From Pomphorhynchus laevis (lineage: Eukaryota > Acanthocephala > Palaeacanthocephala > Echinorhynchida > Pomphorhynchidae), in the NCBI GenBank assembly GCA_012934845.2, contig WNNJ02003050.1:1-64000 (forward strand): 64,000 nt of DNA, written 5' to 3'. Shown in pieces: positions 34,495 to 48,900 of this stretch (within the stretch, counting starts at the first letter, position 1; each line of letters starts with the position of its first letter). Both the position numbers and the translations under genes were made by a program. The notes beneath the pieces were generated by a model that saw nothing but the letters and a program-made list of their open reading frames with translations, did not search any database and was not told the DNA's origin.

Positions 34495-37400
34495 ATTAAA
34501 GATCGAAAATGGTACTTTCGATTAATTCAAGTAGGAATAACTTTAAAGAAACCTTCATTTTGGCGTTTCGTAATCTTTCCGTTTTTCCACTATAATATAG
34601 GCAACAAATCGATTGAGGTAATTCTTGTAGATTAATCATCACATATCTTTCTACTTTTGTGTTTAAGATTGAACGTAACTTTGTTGAATTGTTCTGCACC
34701 TGCCTGGAATACCTCGGAAATGATATGGAATTTATGGTAGAGATTGTACGATTTTCAATCTTACTTATCGAACAATGTGCGCACTTTATGCAAGAAAGAA
34801 TTCTAAATGAATTTAATCAATTTGCAAATAAGCTGAGAGATATGCTGAAATCTTTTCAGCATGGAGTGAACACTAATCAGATTTTGCTGCATCTAAGTAA
34901 CTTGCTATCTGCCCGCTTGCTTATGTATAATAAAGAGAGCGAAACTGCTTTACAGGTTGGCTTTTATATTTATAGCTATTTAATAATTTTATGATATTCA
35001 ATTTTCCTTAATTATGGTTTTATATATTTTGTTTTGCATTTGATATGAAATTTAAATTTAGTTTTTAAATATGGATATTTAACAGGTTGCAACAGTACTG
35101 CAAAAATCATAAAGAGCTATCAAATTTAAGAAGTTATATTCGTCCAAAATATTGCTATTTCATATAAGCAATTAATTAAAAACATTTATATTTCAGCCGC
35201 CACTGTCTATGTGATAGTCAAAGTACAGAGAATTAATCTAAAAAATATGATCTACTATTTATAAACAATGCATCTGTTTTAAAGTCAGTTGATAAAGGAC
35301 TGGACAGAAACAGTCAGTTGATAAAGGACTTACCACCCCAGGAATCCCAGATACTTGTAACAAATTAACGACTTCCGACAGAATTTGGAGTGATAACCGT
35401 CTAGAAAAATTCTTAGTAATTATACATTACCTATAGAATATACACAACCTTTCCAAAAAATGTGGAGACAATGTTGCTGAAGCTGTTCGATAAGTGTATT
35501 TTACTGTGTCTAGCTTATGCTCTCTCCAAACTTGATGGACTTTGTAATTTTTAGTCATATCGATGTTGAAACAACACTGAAGTTCAAATGATAATGGGAT
35601 TTCGTTAAATAAAAGCGCAAATATTAAAAAAGAAACTTTTCTATAGAGTTAAAAGTATCTTATCAAAAGTCTTTACTTTAGCCCAATCAATGATTTCGCT
35701 GTTGAAGAACATTATACCCTTTCAGAAAACACGAATGTCATAGTTTATTTTAAGAGAACATAACTTTAAAGAACTTTAAGGCTTTCTCATAATTCACATA
35801 AAACAGCAAACGCACTGAGATAACGGGATCAATATGTAAGAAAGATGATCTACAAATGTCCATTTTGTTGTAACCAATGGTGTAAGATAAGAACACCCTA
35901 GATATGCAAATACGAGAACTCTGACGCATCAGATAGTAAATTTCAACAACCTTTGTTTTCGAAATATTTACATGAAACTACTTGTTTATTTTGCAATATT
36001 TTCGATTTTATCTTAAAAAGCTCTGAACAGCATCAGACTTTTTCGAATAAATCGCCAAATCGTCTACATATAGCAAGCATCTAGCTTTAAATTATAAAAT
36101 TTTAAATTATATTTGGTTAAACTTTAAATTATAAGGGTGGATATATGTAAGATGAAGTGGAAGGGATATAAATGGTCATATTGTACAACCCTTTTCCAGA
36201 ATATTTCAGAATACTGAGTTTTATTAAATACACAAACTGTTGAGAAATATTTATGTTGAGAAATAATCTACCGGTTTACGTAGATTATCAGACCATATAT
36301 CTTGAGGAGAATAGGAAGTTTAGGGAAAAGCAAATCTCAATATTCAAATGCCTTACTAAAATCCACATATGATGTAATAGCATTATGACTTGACTTTCAT
36401 AGCAGAGAAATCTTTAGGTGAAATGTTTTCATAGATTTGTATGGTTTATTCAAGTTCTTGTTTTTCTGGTTATTTCTGGATCGTGTGTTATTAGGCGATG
36501 ATTCCTTTCAAGACTGGAATATGATGGCAGTAAACGATTTATTCAGGTGAGAATGTAGCATAAGTCTTCTGACCAACTAATATTTGAAGATCTAAACGAG
36601 CGATTGGTCTATTCTTTTAAAAATCTTGACTTGCGTGCGTTCCAAGGTCATTTATATAATTGTGAATTTGTGATTTACTGGATTGTGTATGTGAATATCA
36701 CTTTAAAATGAATGAGAAAACGAAATATTAAATTAATAGTTTCTCGTAATAACGCTCTTATTCGATCACAGCGCTATTATCGAAAATCTCAACAATACAC
36801 AATCTTCTTGATATCTCTCTCAATTGAACTCTGCATGTTTACATAGTCTTGCTGTTCTCCACCATTTATTACGGTCTGAATGTAATATGGCACAACTAAA
36901 CTACCATCAATTTTCATTAAATGAATTCCTGTAAGTGAAAATTCGCATAAATGACATATGCGGCCTGTGTACAAAAGTTAGCTATTCGATTACATAATTA
37001 ATAACGGGATGCCCAATGATTATTGCTGAAATAAATGCATCACATGTGCTTTCCTACAACTGAACATCTGAAGAAATATCTTGATAATATCGACAGAAAA
37101 TTTCAAGCGTTAAATCAAAAGTTTATTCCTGCGAGGGCGCAAAGAGCGTACCGAACCACAAACTATCCTAAATGCAAATTCGTACTTAGAGTATATGCCA
37201 TAATTTCTATGTAGCATGCATATGTCATTTCATCGTTGATCTCCGAATCTCCGAATTGTAGATTCATCAAATGTGATTTAAAATGTGAATCTTTCCTACA
37301 TGTGATCAAGCACGGAATGAGGGATGTATACCATCAGGCTACTTTGATTTTAGTGTAATCATTTTACGTCATTTTCGCTATTTGTAACACACATGCTTGC

Positions 37401-39889
37401 AGGCTTCGGATATTAGAGAAACAACAAGTGTACTTTAACCACAACCCTACCGTTCTAGTTGTTCAATATGTTTTCCCAACAGAACATTTTTATTTTAACC
37501 ACTCGTCAAAATACACCACTTTATAAATTGCGTTGATGTTAATTATATCAATTAAAATTATAGAGTGCATAATTATATGGAGTGCATATTTTATTTTATC
37601 ATATTATATTTTATCTAAGGGACTTATTATCTGCAATGATATTATCTTATCATCTACTGGAGCAACCAGTGGATGTAGCGTTGAATCAAGATACAGACGT
37701 CCTGAGTTCAAAGACGATCAGCAACAGTGTACGCAGTAAGCAGATAGTAAGGGTCGAAACGTGAAATGTAGGTCTGGTCAGCAGCTGATGAGACCCACCC
37801 ATACTGATTAGTAGCGTCCTCCTGTATCAAGAATAGGAACAATACCTGTGAGAATAAAATTGTGCCACAACCAGAAGAATTTCATCTCACAGATGCATTC
37901 AAGTTAAATTAAAAACTTGTGTGTATATTTGTATTTTGACACTTTTGTATATAATGCGACGATTTAATAATACTAAAGTCGGATTATATCAAGGCTATTA
38001 TACTTAAAGTTATCGCGTAAGCGTGATATTCTAATGTCATAGAATAATAAAAGAAATCGACTACGGTAACTAATATGGAATAACTCTATGGACAATATAA
38101 GTTTAGCGTAAAACAAAATTCAAAATTTCTAATAAGAATATTGAAAAGAAAATTTATTTGTAATTAATTTCTATGTCACTAGGTGGCGTATTTTTAGAGT
38201 AACATGGCGAATTTCCTATATATAAGACTTCAAGTAAACTTTGCTTTTAGTCAATCTTTACGATCTTAGCTATTTGTTTAATTTGTTTTAATAGCGCAGT
38301 TTCCTTCGCATGTAACTATTAATAAGTATGCTAGTTAACAGAAGGAATTAATTCAGTTTTACATCGAATAATTACCGTGAATAGCTGCTGCATTCACGGT
38401 ATAATAATAAAAATCAAATTTCATTAGTTTTAAGCAAATATTTTTAATTGTTATAAGGAAGGGTAGAGTGATCCAGGGAGACGGTTTTCTCAAACTTCCC
38501 ATTTAATAATGATGTTAGAACGATGTATTAATTGATTCACTATAATAGCTACAGATTTAATTCAGTTTTTAACAAATTTATAACCAATTTATTCTCGTAA
38601 CTAGATTTTGAATGACTACTTGTCAATGAGCTGTGCTAATAAAACAATTAACGATACAGAAACATCGAAGGCTATATGTACTTCCAGTGCTTTAACAGGA
38701 AATGCTTCAAATCTGGTATTAAATTGATTTGTCTTACATCTATATTTTTTAATCCGGTAGACCGCTGCAACCCGAAATATATGCTGGCAGCTGATTCTAA
38801 ATACACACTCGGCTGTGCACACTGTTAGAATAGTCAATGTAATAATGAACTCGTATCGAACTTTCGTCAACGAACTTCATCCTCACATTGAAATGCTTAT
38901 CGAACGATGTTGCAAGATAATCACCGACAAATCGGTATACGAATTTTTGATTTCATGAATACTTAAGTAAATTTTACGTTTAGCATAACAAAAAACAAAT
39001 TATCAATTTGCATATTTTCAAGGCTTTAGCCTTGAAAATATGCAAATTGAACATGCTACCTTCAATTTCAAAACCTTACTATTATCAAACTAGTCATATA
39101 TATGTTGTTTCCACTGAATATGGCTTTAATCATACCTGAGGGGCAACAGCAGTACGCTACATTTCAGTATAGGTGGATCTCATAAGCCACTCATCAAGTA
39201 CCTACGTTTCACGTTTCGGTTCCTTACATGTTAACTGACAATCATTCACTCGACTGCTATAAATTTTACTTATAAAGTAAAATTTATAAGCTATACTTAT
39301 AAATTTTCTCTTTATTTTAATGATCATCAAGATTTTGTCAGATTTGATTTGACTACAAATATTACATTTTTGAAAATAATATCAAATATTGCAAATATTT
39401 CAAATGTGCTATTTGATTACACATTTTTTAAAAAATATTGGCCTTTATAAAATATATAATTATGATATTATTATATATGAATATATATATAATCATAAGA
39501 GTTTCGTTTGAATCGGTATTGCTCGAGATTGCGAATAGCAATTCTTTCCGTATCGTTAAACGATTCAAATACCGATTCAAACGAAACTCTTATGATTACA
39601 TAGAAAGAATTGATCCACTCAATCTCGGTTTCTTACAGTCAAGCATCCGAAAGTTTGATCCTCTGGTTGTTTATGATGGTCTGCATTGCAAATTGTTGGA
39701 TTTAAGAGCTAACGACACCAACAATTTAAGCTAGATGTCGGAAATGCATTTTCACAATGTCACAGAGGCAGCCGAAACGGCGTGTGATAGTTCATCTTAC
39801 TGACGATGGCTGCCGGCTATCACATGACCGTCTAGGAGTGACGAGAGTTTGCAGACTGAAGAATATGCTCGATTCGAACACTTACTTAA

Positions 39890-39964
<75 letters not shown>

Positions 39965-42900
39965 TATATGATAACATTAATTATTTAATTTTTTATTATT
40001 AACGTTTTATAATTTAATTTTTAAATAAAAATTGTTTTTTTTTGTAAAAATACTGACAATGTAAAATGAATATAAACGAGATGAGTATCTCATCCGTTTG
40101 CCTGACTAAATATATTCAATAAGTAGAAATGACTGGTATAAAGCAAAAGTATCAAGCTCGGTCACAACAAAAAGTTTGATAACAACTTTTTAGATCATCT
40201 GCTCAAATAAGTTAAACTATCATAAATAATTCATAACTTTATAATCAAAAATAATTCAAAACTTCATAGATAAAGTGAATATTTTCAAAATGAGATATAA
40301 TCGACGCATACACTATCTTTATTGTGCAGGAATGACGGGTAAACAATTTGCTTACTACCCAATCCGATAGCAGCAAAGACTTAAAAGACAATATTTTGTA
40401 GTTGATTATTCTGTAGTTTTACCGAAGATGATATTTGCATTTCTAGCTAATTTAATTCTAGATCGTTGGCTAGACACACCAAATAAACCAGATGTTACGC
40501 TTCTAGCTTATTTTTATCGCTCAACTCTAATACAATGTCATATATGATAAGATTTGCCGTTCCGAATAATATGTGAACGAATTATTCTTTTGAGATTTCA
40601 AATCAAAATAAAAATTAAAGCACCTTTTACATTGAATATTCTGATATTTTAATCCTTATTATGATACATCGTATGTTACAAAAATATTAAAAATTTATTT
40701 TTATTTTAAATTTCAATTTTTAATCAATAAATGTTGATTTAGCATTTTGATGTTTTGTTTATTTTATAATTATATTAAATACGGAGACTCAGTTAGCTGA
40801 TTTGATTATTTAATATATTAATATGAATCGTTTATATCATTTAAATCATTTATATTTTATTTTACGATTTATAATTTAATTTTTTGATTGTTTAATCATA
40901 TTTAAATAAATTGTTTTTTTGTGAAAAATTTTCAGTAAATTTTAAATTTTACAAATGTACTATTTGATTACACATTTTTAGAATTACGACATTTTACAAA
41001 AATTATCGCCTTTATAAAATATATGATTATTATTTAATATATAAATATGAATCGTTTATATCATTTAAATCATTTATATCTAATTTTTACACAGGTTCTC
41101 TGCGATTCTCGCCAAACACTTATTGAATTTTTTGAAACGATTGCTATTTATTCGAGCGAAAAGAAGATACCTGAGAAATCGTTATCGTTGCTTGTATCCA
41201 CATTTATAAAAACGGTAAATCTAAAACTGCAAATCTTATGTATTGTTTTAAGCTTTGTGAAAAAGGCAATCCGAATGGACTCAAATTTTCAGATAAATTT
41301 TTATCTGTTATGGAGCGATTTTTGAACCCGTATATTTTAAAATCAAAGCTGTATAGTATATCAGATGTTGATAATTATCTATCTAATTTGGTAAGTTAAT
41401 TTGTTTAAATAAGGTATTTTTTTATTGTTTCGACTATTCTCAATTGTGATTAAATTAATTTGATTTAATTCAACCATATATATCTTATTTCAGTAAGTAG
41501 ATTGTAATTTTACATTTCATAATTTTATCAAAGCTAAATCATTGTTTTAGTAACCAAACACTAATTCAATTATTTTATTTCGATTCTTCACAAAATAATT
41601 CTAAAATTGTATTTTGATCGTTCTAAATATTTAAAATAATTATACAAATGATTATGCCCAAAAATGTATTTTGAACTATTCGAATCGTTTGTCATTTTTA
41701 AATAAAAGTATTTGATTTTTGATTTACAACGTACATGATCTTTATTTAGAGAAAATCCAGCCAAAAATACGATCAGTCTATTAGGCTTTTTGCTTCGATG
41801 ATGAATTTAATCTTGTCGAAAATGTGCTCCGATTTGAGACCTACGTTTCTTGCGACTGAACATTTTGTCAAATTAATTAAGAATATTGTTGAAACACAGC
41901 CATTGGTACATGATACGGCGATGATGAACTTTGTACGACAAGTTCAAGTATTCGAGTCTACTGATGGACTCATTCGAACTTTAATTGAAAAAACGTTAGA
42001 AGCAAATCTACCCAAGATACAGTCAATGAAGTTAGTTTGCTTTTGATTTTACGCTTTTACGCTTTTATTTGATGATTTAAATTTCTTTGGTAAACTTTAT
42101 TCCCGATTTGTCAAATTTAGTGTAACAAATCTTCAACATTGGCTTAATTTACTGGATACCCTTTTCTACAGAGACGCTGATAATGACTTGCTTGAAAATC
42201 TTCTAACAATCACAGCAACTAAAACTATGGATTTGGCAAGATGTTTGACGCAGGAAGATAGTATAGCCGGGAACGAAATTCTTCTGAGACTTGTTGATTC
42301 GACATTTACACATATTGACCAAATTAGCGATTTGAATATCCGTCGAGACTATTTGCATATTGTTATTTTGCCTTTAATTGAACGTTCAAATAATGAAGCA
42401 TTTCACATAAACGTTCTTAATGCATTCGGAGATCTTACAAGTGAAAGTTATCTTTGCTTGGTAAGCTTATAAAATTAAGTTACTTTTCAATCTTTAAGAT
42501 AATTAATTACATTGTAATATTGAAATTTAATAATTTTTAAATAGTTATTAATTAATCATTAATGGTAATTAATGATTCAATATTAATTGCTAATCTGATA
42601 AATTAATTATTAATTAATTAATTATTAATAGCGAATTATTAACAAATAAATAATTTGCACATTTAAATGTTAAATAATTTGTAATCATTTTAAAAAATGA
42701 AGCGTTTCATAATTTAAAAATAAGTCATTCTTTTAAGTATTCGGATACATACAGCGTACATACGTCAATCCGAGCCAAGTGCATTGTATGCTCAAGATAT
42801 TTCAAGCGTGTAACAAAAGGGAATCTACCGTGTGACATCGTCTCGAGATTCTATCAAATTATTGGTGATAGTGTAAAGTAAGTTTTTTTAACAGAATACA

Positions 42901-45900
42901 GTAGTTTTTAGTAAAGCTCTAACGTTTTATTTCTTTATATAACATTTAGATTTAAACCAATTTACTTTGATAATTAACTTACATCATAATGAGAACTCTT
43001 TATAATTCTGAATATATTTTTAAAAAATCGAAATAACTTTATAAAATTTTAATTTAGAATCTAGAATTTGGATGCTCAATATAAATCAAAATAAATTTAT
43101 TATTTCGCTAGCTACGGCTATGATCATCAAAATGTTTTTTTTCTGATGCTTTATGATTCTGATAAATAAATCGTGTTTTTAATGATGATAACAGTATTTA
43201 GCGAAATATCACAATACATTTCTGTTTTGATTTGTTCTAATCCGTAATAACAAATTAAATAAAAATCCTTTACTCTTTGAATTAAGAGTTCAAAGTTGTG
43301 CTGTTTAACAAACCGCAAATTTCAATTTGATGAAACCTATTAAATAAAGTTAATATGTTTTTCTTTAAATAAATAATTTTGTCAAAAATAATGTCTATTG
43401 AGCTTTTTATTTTGCATTTAGCTTTTGCTTTTGCATTTAGTTTTAATAAAAGGCTTTCGTCTTACATTTTGGAAATTTAACTGAAATCACTCAATAGACA
43501 TTTTTTAAAACTCTCGTTTTTATTAGTTTTTGCCTGCCACGTAGAAAACTAACATACTAATCATGAGGTGTGTTGTTTATATTCTATTTTATAGACTAAA
43601 GAATTATAAACATTAAGTTTTATAAACGAATTGATAACTTGATCAGCCTTTGTTATATAAAATGTTGATAGGTTGTCGACTGTTGAAATATTTAGTATTT
43701 TGTGGTTTTGTTTGATTAGCAATGTAATTGTAATGTTGCTATTACGCAACATTAAATTTTACTTTTCGAAGGTTTATGGGCATTCAGTCTGAATCAGAGC
43801 TGTGCCAACGTATGACGGAGCCATTCCATTATGGATTGCAGTCCCATCATGAAAATGTTTATCACTATATGTTCAAAGTTATTGACGAAGTTTATCCTAC
43901 AAATTTGGCCAATCGATTATTAATTATATTCGGGGAGGAAGGCTGGGAAACTCTATGCGTGGGATATTTTCTCGGAGTTGCCACACGAGTAAGTAATTCT
44001 ATATTCTTACCTATAAATTCGAAATCTGTTTATAATTTTTACAACACAATCGTTGTTAAAATATTTTGATGACACTGCACGCTACTTTAATCTTATCTAC
44101 AAGCCAACAGCAGTACGCTACATTTCAGTATTGGTGGAACTCATTAACTACTAATCCAATACCTACATTTTAATTTTTAGTCCTTTAAGTGCTGGCTGAC
44201 GATCACTTAACTCGTCTGCTTTTTCGCATTTAGTTTTAATAAAAGGCTTTCGTCTTACATTTTGGAAATTTAACTGAAATCATTTCTGATTTCAAATAAA
44301 ATCATCGTTATTAGGGGAAGATACTACCTTCAATTTGTAAATCTACCTATATTTCCAAATAATTACTTTTCTGCACGCTATTTTAATCATAAGCAATCAG
44401 CAGTACGCTACATTTCAGTATTGGTGGATCTCATTAGCTACTGATCCAATAGCTACGTCTCACATTTTGGTCCTTTTAATGTTGGCTGTCGATCACTCGA
44501 CTCGTCTGTTTTTATTGGAAATTCGATTTAATATAAAACTTTCGTCTTACATTTAGCAAATTTAACTGAAATCATTTCTGATTTCAAATTAAATCATCGT
44601 TATTAGGGGAAGGTACTACCCTCAATTTGTAAATCTACCTATATTTCTAAATAATTACTATTATCAAATTAGTCATCTATAGGTTGTTTCCTAATTTAAA
44701 GTTGATATGCCCGTGCAATCATTGTTACCGTTGATATTTTGATAACTATGTTTTATTCTGCATGCTTCCTTAATCCTATATATACGTCAACAGCGTACGC
44801 TTCATTTTAGTATTAGATGATCTCATCAGCTACTAAGTGCGTATCCCAATTTTAAGCTAATATAATTGTGCAGTAAGTTCCCCTATTATCAATAAAGCAG
44901 ACGAGTCGAGTAATTGTCAGTCAACATTGAAAACCGAAATTTGGAAGGCAAGTATTGGCTCAGTGTCTGAAAAGGACGTCAAAACTGAAATGTAGCGTAC
45001 TGCTGTTGGCTTATGGATTGAATCGAAGTGCAGTGTCATACAAAATTTCAATTGTAACAATGACTGCACAATTATAACTTTGCATCGTATAATCCCATTA
45101 TTGAACCTTCTCTTACACACACTCCTCGTTCAAATTGCGATTAAACTTCAATTCATCTTAATCATCCTAACAATGCAAACGGTAAAACTGTTCATTTCGT
45201 ACATCCTCTTTCATATTCCTCCCTTATCTAAATACATCTCATACTTCTTACTTCTCTTTACGAACTCATTACTCTACCTCCCCCGTATCACTTCTCAATA
45301 ATTTACCTTATTCCGACAAAATCATTTCTAGTAACATATCCGATCATCTTATTCAACACTTCACTCCTGTCACACTTGCACCAACCAATCTTAATTCTCT
45401 ATCAAGTACCCCTCGCATTCCAACTTATACCTACTCTTCTGCCTCTACTCCTGCAACCTCACTCCGTCTACCACTTCCACTTAATCGTTTTCCTTCCCTC
45501 GATCGCTGTGTTATCATATCTAACTTATGACTTCCCGAATCTTCGTCTCCACAATCTCGCCTCTACGACGATGTATCCGCCTTCAGGTCTATTCTAACAG
45601 CCATTCTTCATGATGATAATCTATCATCTTCAATAATATTGCTCCTGTATCTTTGATCCGATTAAACAAATCCACTAAATCCAATCATTTCAGACATTCA
45701 CTTCTAAAAATCGTTTTCCGACATAGTTCACATCCATCCTTGGTACTCTCCCAACGTTTTAAACTTCTTACCACTTCATCTACTTGTTGTATTTTTCCTA
45801 ACCGCTCCACTTCTGATATTGCCCAACTTAATTAAGCTCGCATTGAGAAATATCGACGTGAAACAAACAGTGAGTAATCTCTATCAATCCGTAAAATCAA

Positions 45901-48900
45901 CGGAAATTTTCACGTCATACACACTATGCCAAAAAATCCGATAGCGTCCCATCTCTACCCCAAGTCTTTTTTGTTAATCGATCTCGCTCTTGAACATACT
46001 TGTCGTCTTAAATTTTTAAGTCTCGCTCTATTCTTCATAAAGCTGATTTGTTTCTTGATATTTCCAATCATTTATCTATCGATATTCTCTGCATTACCGA
46101 ATCCTGGTACTCTGACTCTGACGATCTTGTTATGTGTCGTCTATGTTGCTGTGGTTGTTCTCTATTTGAATTAGCTCGTCCAGTGGTCTCTCCCACATCT
46201 AATGCTTCTAACCATGGCGGTATTGTTGCCATTGCTCCTCACCCAACGTCTCTACGTAAAATTAATGCTAACATCCGTTACACTTTGTTCGAATTACTCA
46301 TATGCACATTATCAACTCTTTTCCCTATGAAACTTGTGATTATATACCTTGCAAGCTTTGCTGCCCCATCACGTATGTTCTTTAACGACCTTGCAGATCT
46401 TATTTCTCACTATTCATTGACTTATACTCCTTGTTTTGTTCTCGGTGACTTTTACATTTGTCTTGATCGTTCAGCTGTCTCTGACTCTATCACTCTAACT
46501 AATCATTCTTCTGATTTTAACTATAAATTACTTTCAACAAGCCCGACTTATATTCTCGGTGGTGCTCTCGACATCATTGCTGTTCCCAACTGCTTCAATG
46601 CATATACCTCCTTTATAATTACTGATATTGGTTTGTCCGATCATTTTCTTACCAATTTTACTCATACTCGTCCCCATCCTCCGTCTTAGCCTCCAACATT
46701 AGCTACTCCAAGTCCACCCTGGAAGTGTCCCGATATTCCCTATCTCTGCACAGCCTTACTCAATTCTTCATTATTTTCACTTCAACTTAACCATCTTTGT
46801 CCAGATGAACTCTGCATTCTGTTTGATTATGAACTTACGACTATCCTAAATCATCTTCTGCCTATTCGATTCCGACGTTTTCAGCTTTGCGCTGTGCTCC
46901 CTGGTTTGATTCCGACTGTGATCATCCTAAGCATTGACTCTGTCACTCTTTTCGTGTGTTTAATCGTTTTCTTAAACGTTCTCCAAACTCACTCACTCCA
47001 AATATCCATGCATCCTATCTTTCTCTCCGCCGTTTCCATCTCATTCTTATGCGTACTAAACGTACTCGGTTTTGGCGAAATCAACTCGAGTCCTCTTCGA
47101 GCTCTAACTCTCACTGGAAAATTTTAAACTCAATTCTTTCAAGATCACCTACTCTTGTAACATAAATCCTGATGAATTTTCTTCTTATCTACAATCTAAG
47201 CTATCAATTTACTTTCTATTCTACCCATATGCCCCTTTTATGCTCTCTTATCTTTAAATATTTTCCTCCCAGAGCTATTCCCACATTGTTTCGTCTGATG
47301 AAGTTTCATCAGACGAAACATAGCTGTCATTACCAAATAAAACCTCTAATTCTGATCTACTTCCCACTCAGAATTGTATAATTCAATATAATATAATATA
47401 TTATATTATAATAATATATTATATTATATATTATAATATAATATAATATATTATATTATAATATAATATTTGTATATATTCCCACTGATATCTGCTCATC
47501 AATATAACCTTTCCTAACAGCATTGTTCAACTTGTCTATCGGTAGACGCACATTTTATTTCTACTGCAAATGCGCCACTGTTCGTCCTCTCCTCAAAAAG
47601 CAATATATCGACCCCTCACTACCATCTTCGTACCGTCCTATCTCACTTCTCTCAATTTTCTCTAAACTCCTTGAGCGTCTTGTTCTCAAGCAAGTTAATG
47701 ATATCTATTTTCCTGCAACTTGTTTCCTCCTTTCCAAGATTCTTTTCGCTCAATTCGCTCAACTGAAATTGCCTGTCTTAAAGTTTATAACGATTTACTC
47801 ATCTTGCGCGATCATAAATTATCTAGTGTCATAGTTTCTCTTGATCTATCGTCTGCTTTTGACATCGTCGATCACTCGATTCTTCTCTATCGCCTTCGTC
47901 ATGATTATGGCTTATATTTACCCACTGAAGCTTGGTTTTCTTCATATATATCAAACTGCACTTTTAGCGTGTTTTCTTATTCTTCTCTTTCTCATCATTT
48001 TTCCACTCCGTCCGGTGTTTCACAAGGCTCTATATTAGTCCCTTTGCTTTTCTATCTTCTCGATGTTTTGTCTTCTATTTCTAATATATTTAACTTCAAT
48101 GTTATGCAATATGCTAATGACATTATAATCTATGATCATGCACCTGCTTATTGTATTCATGATGTTATTGTTTCTGCTTCCAACTGCCTTGTCTAAGTTT
48201 TCAATCATCTTTATTCTCTTCGTTATATTCTGAATCCTAATAAATCCAAAATAATGTGGTTTATTCCTCGACGTCCCAGCTTAGAACCTCCCTCCGTATC
48301 ATTAATTAAACAATTCTTTCTATCGTTGACAATCTGGTTTACCTAGGCTTCCATTTCGACAACCGACTTTCACCAAAACCTTTCGTTAGAGATAAAGTAC
48401 GCTCATCTACCTTAACCCTCCGCAACCTCATTCAAATTTGGGGATTGATCGATTTCCTTTCTGGTATGATTCATATCTTCTCTCATTCTTTCAAAACTTG
48501 ATTATTGTCTTAGGCTGTTTTCCAACTCACCTACATCCACACTTCCATCACTACAACACATCGTCAACGCATCCGTCTGAATTCTCATCCGTTTTCGTCG
48601 TTTTGATCATACATCCCACAATAGTGCATCCCTTGATTTGCCTGCCATTTATTATCGTGTTCGAATTCGTCTTCTCATTGCTTTCTGCCTTGTAACGTTT
48701 CATACCATTTCGTTTCTCAACCTTCCTTTTCTCTGCAATTATCGTCCTAATTACTGTTCTTTGCGTTCCTGTAATTCCCTTATTTTATATGTCCCAAACT
48801 ACTCTATCCCTTTTGTCATCCGTTCTATCCTTGTGGCTGCTCCTCTCTCGTGGAATCATCTTTCCATTCATATACGCCAATCAACCTCAATGCCGTTCTT

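Noticed and set aside
38616-38870. 84-codon minus-strand frame with a hydrophobic start
   Set aside because: The opposite strand carries a phase-consistent TRRAP exon (38,761-38,934) that explains the open frame better.
39757-40002. Open frame with a long Tyr-Ile run on the plus strand
   Set aside because: It is produced by reading through the (AT)n microsatellite at 39.9 kb; no homology in the part before it.
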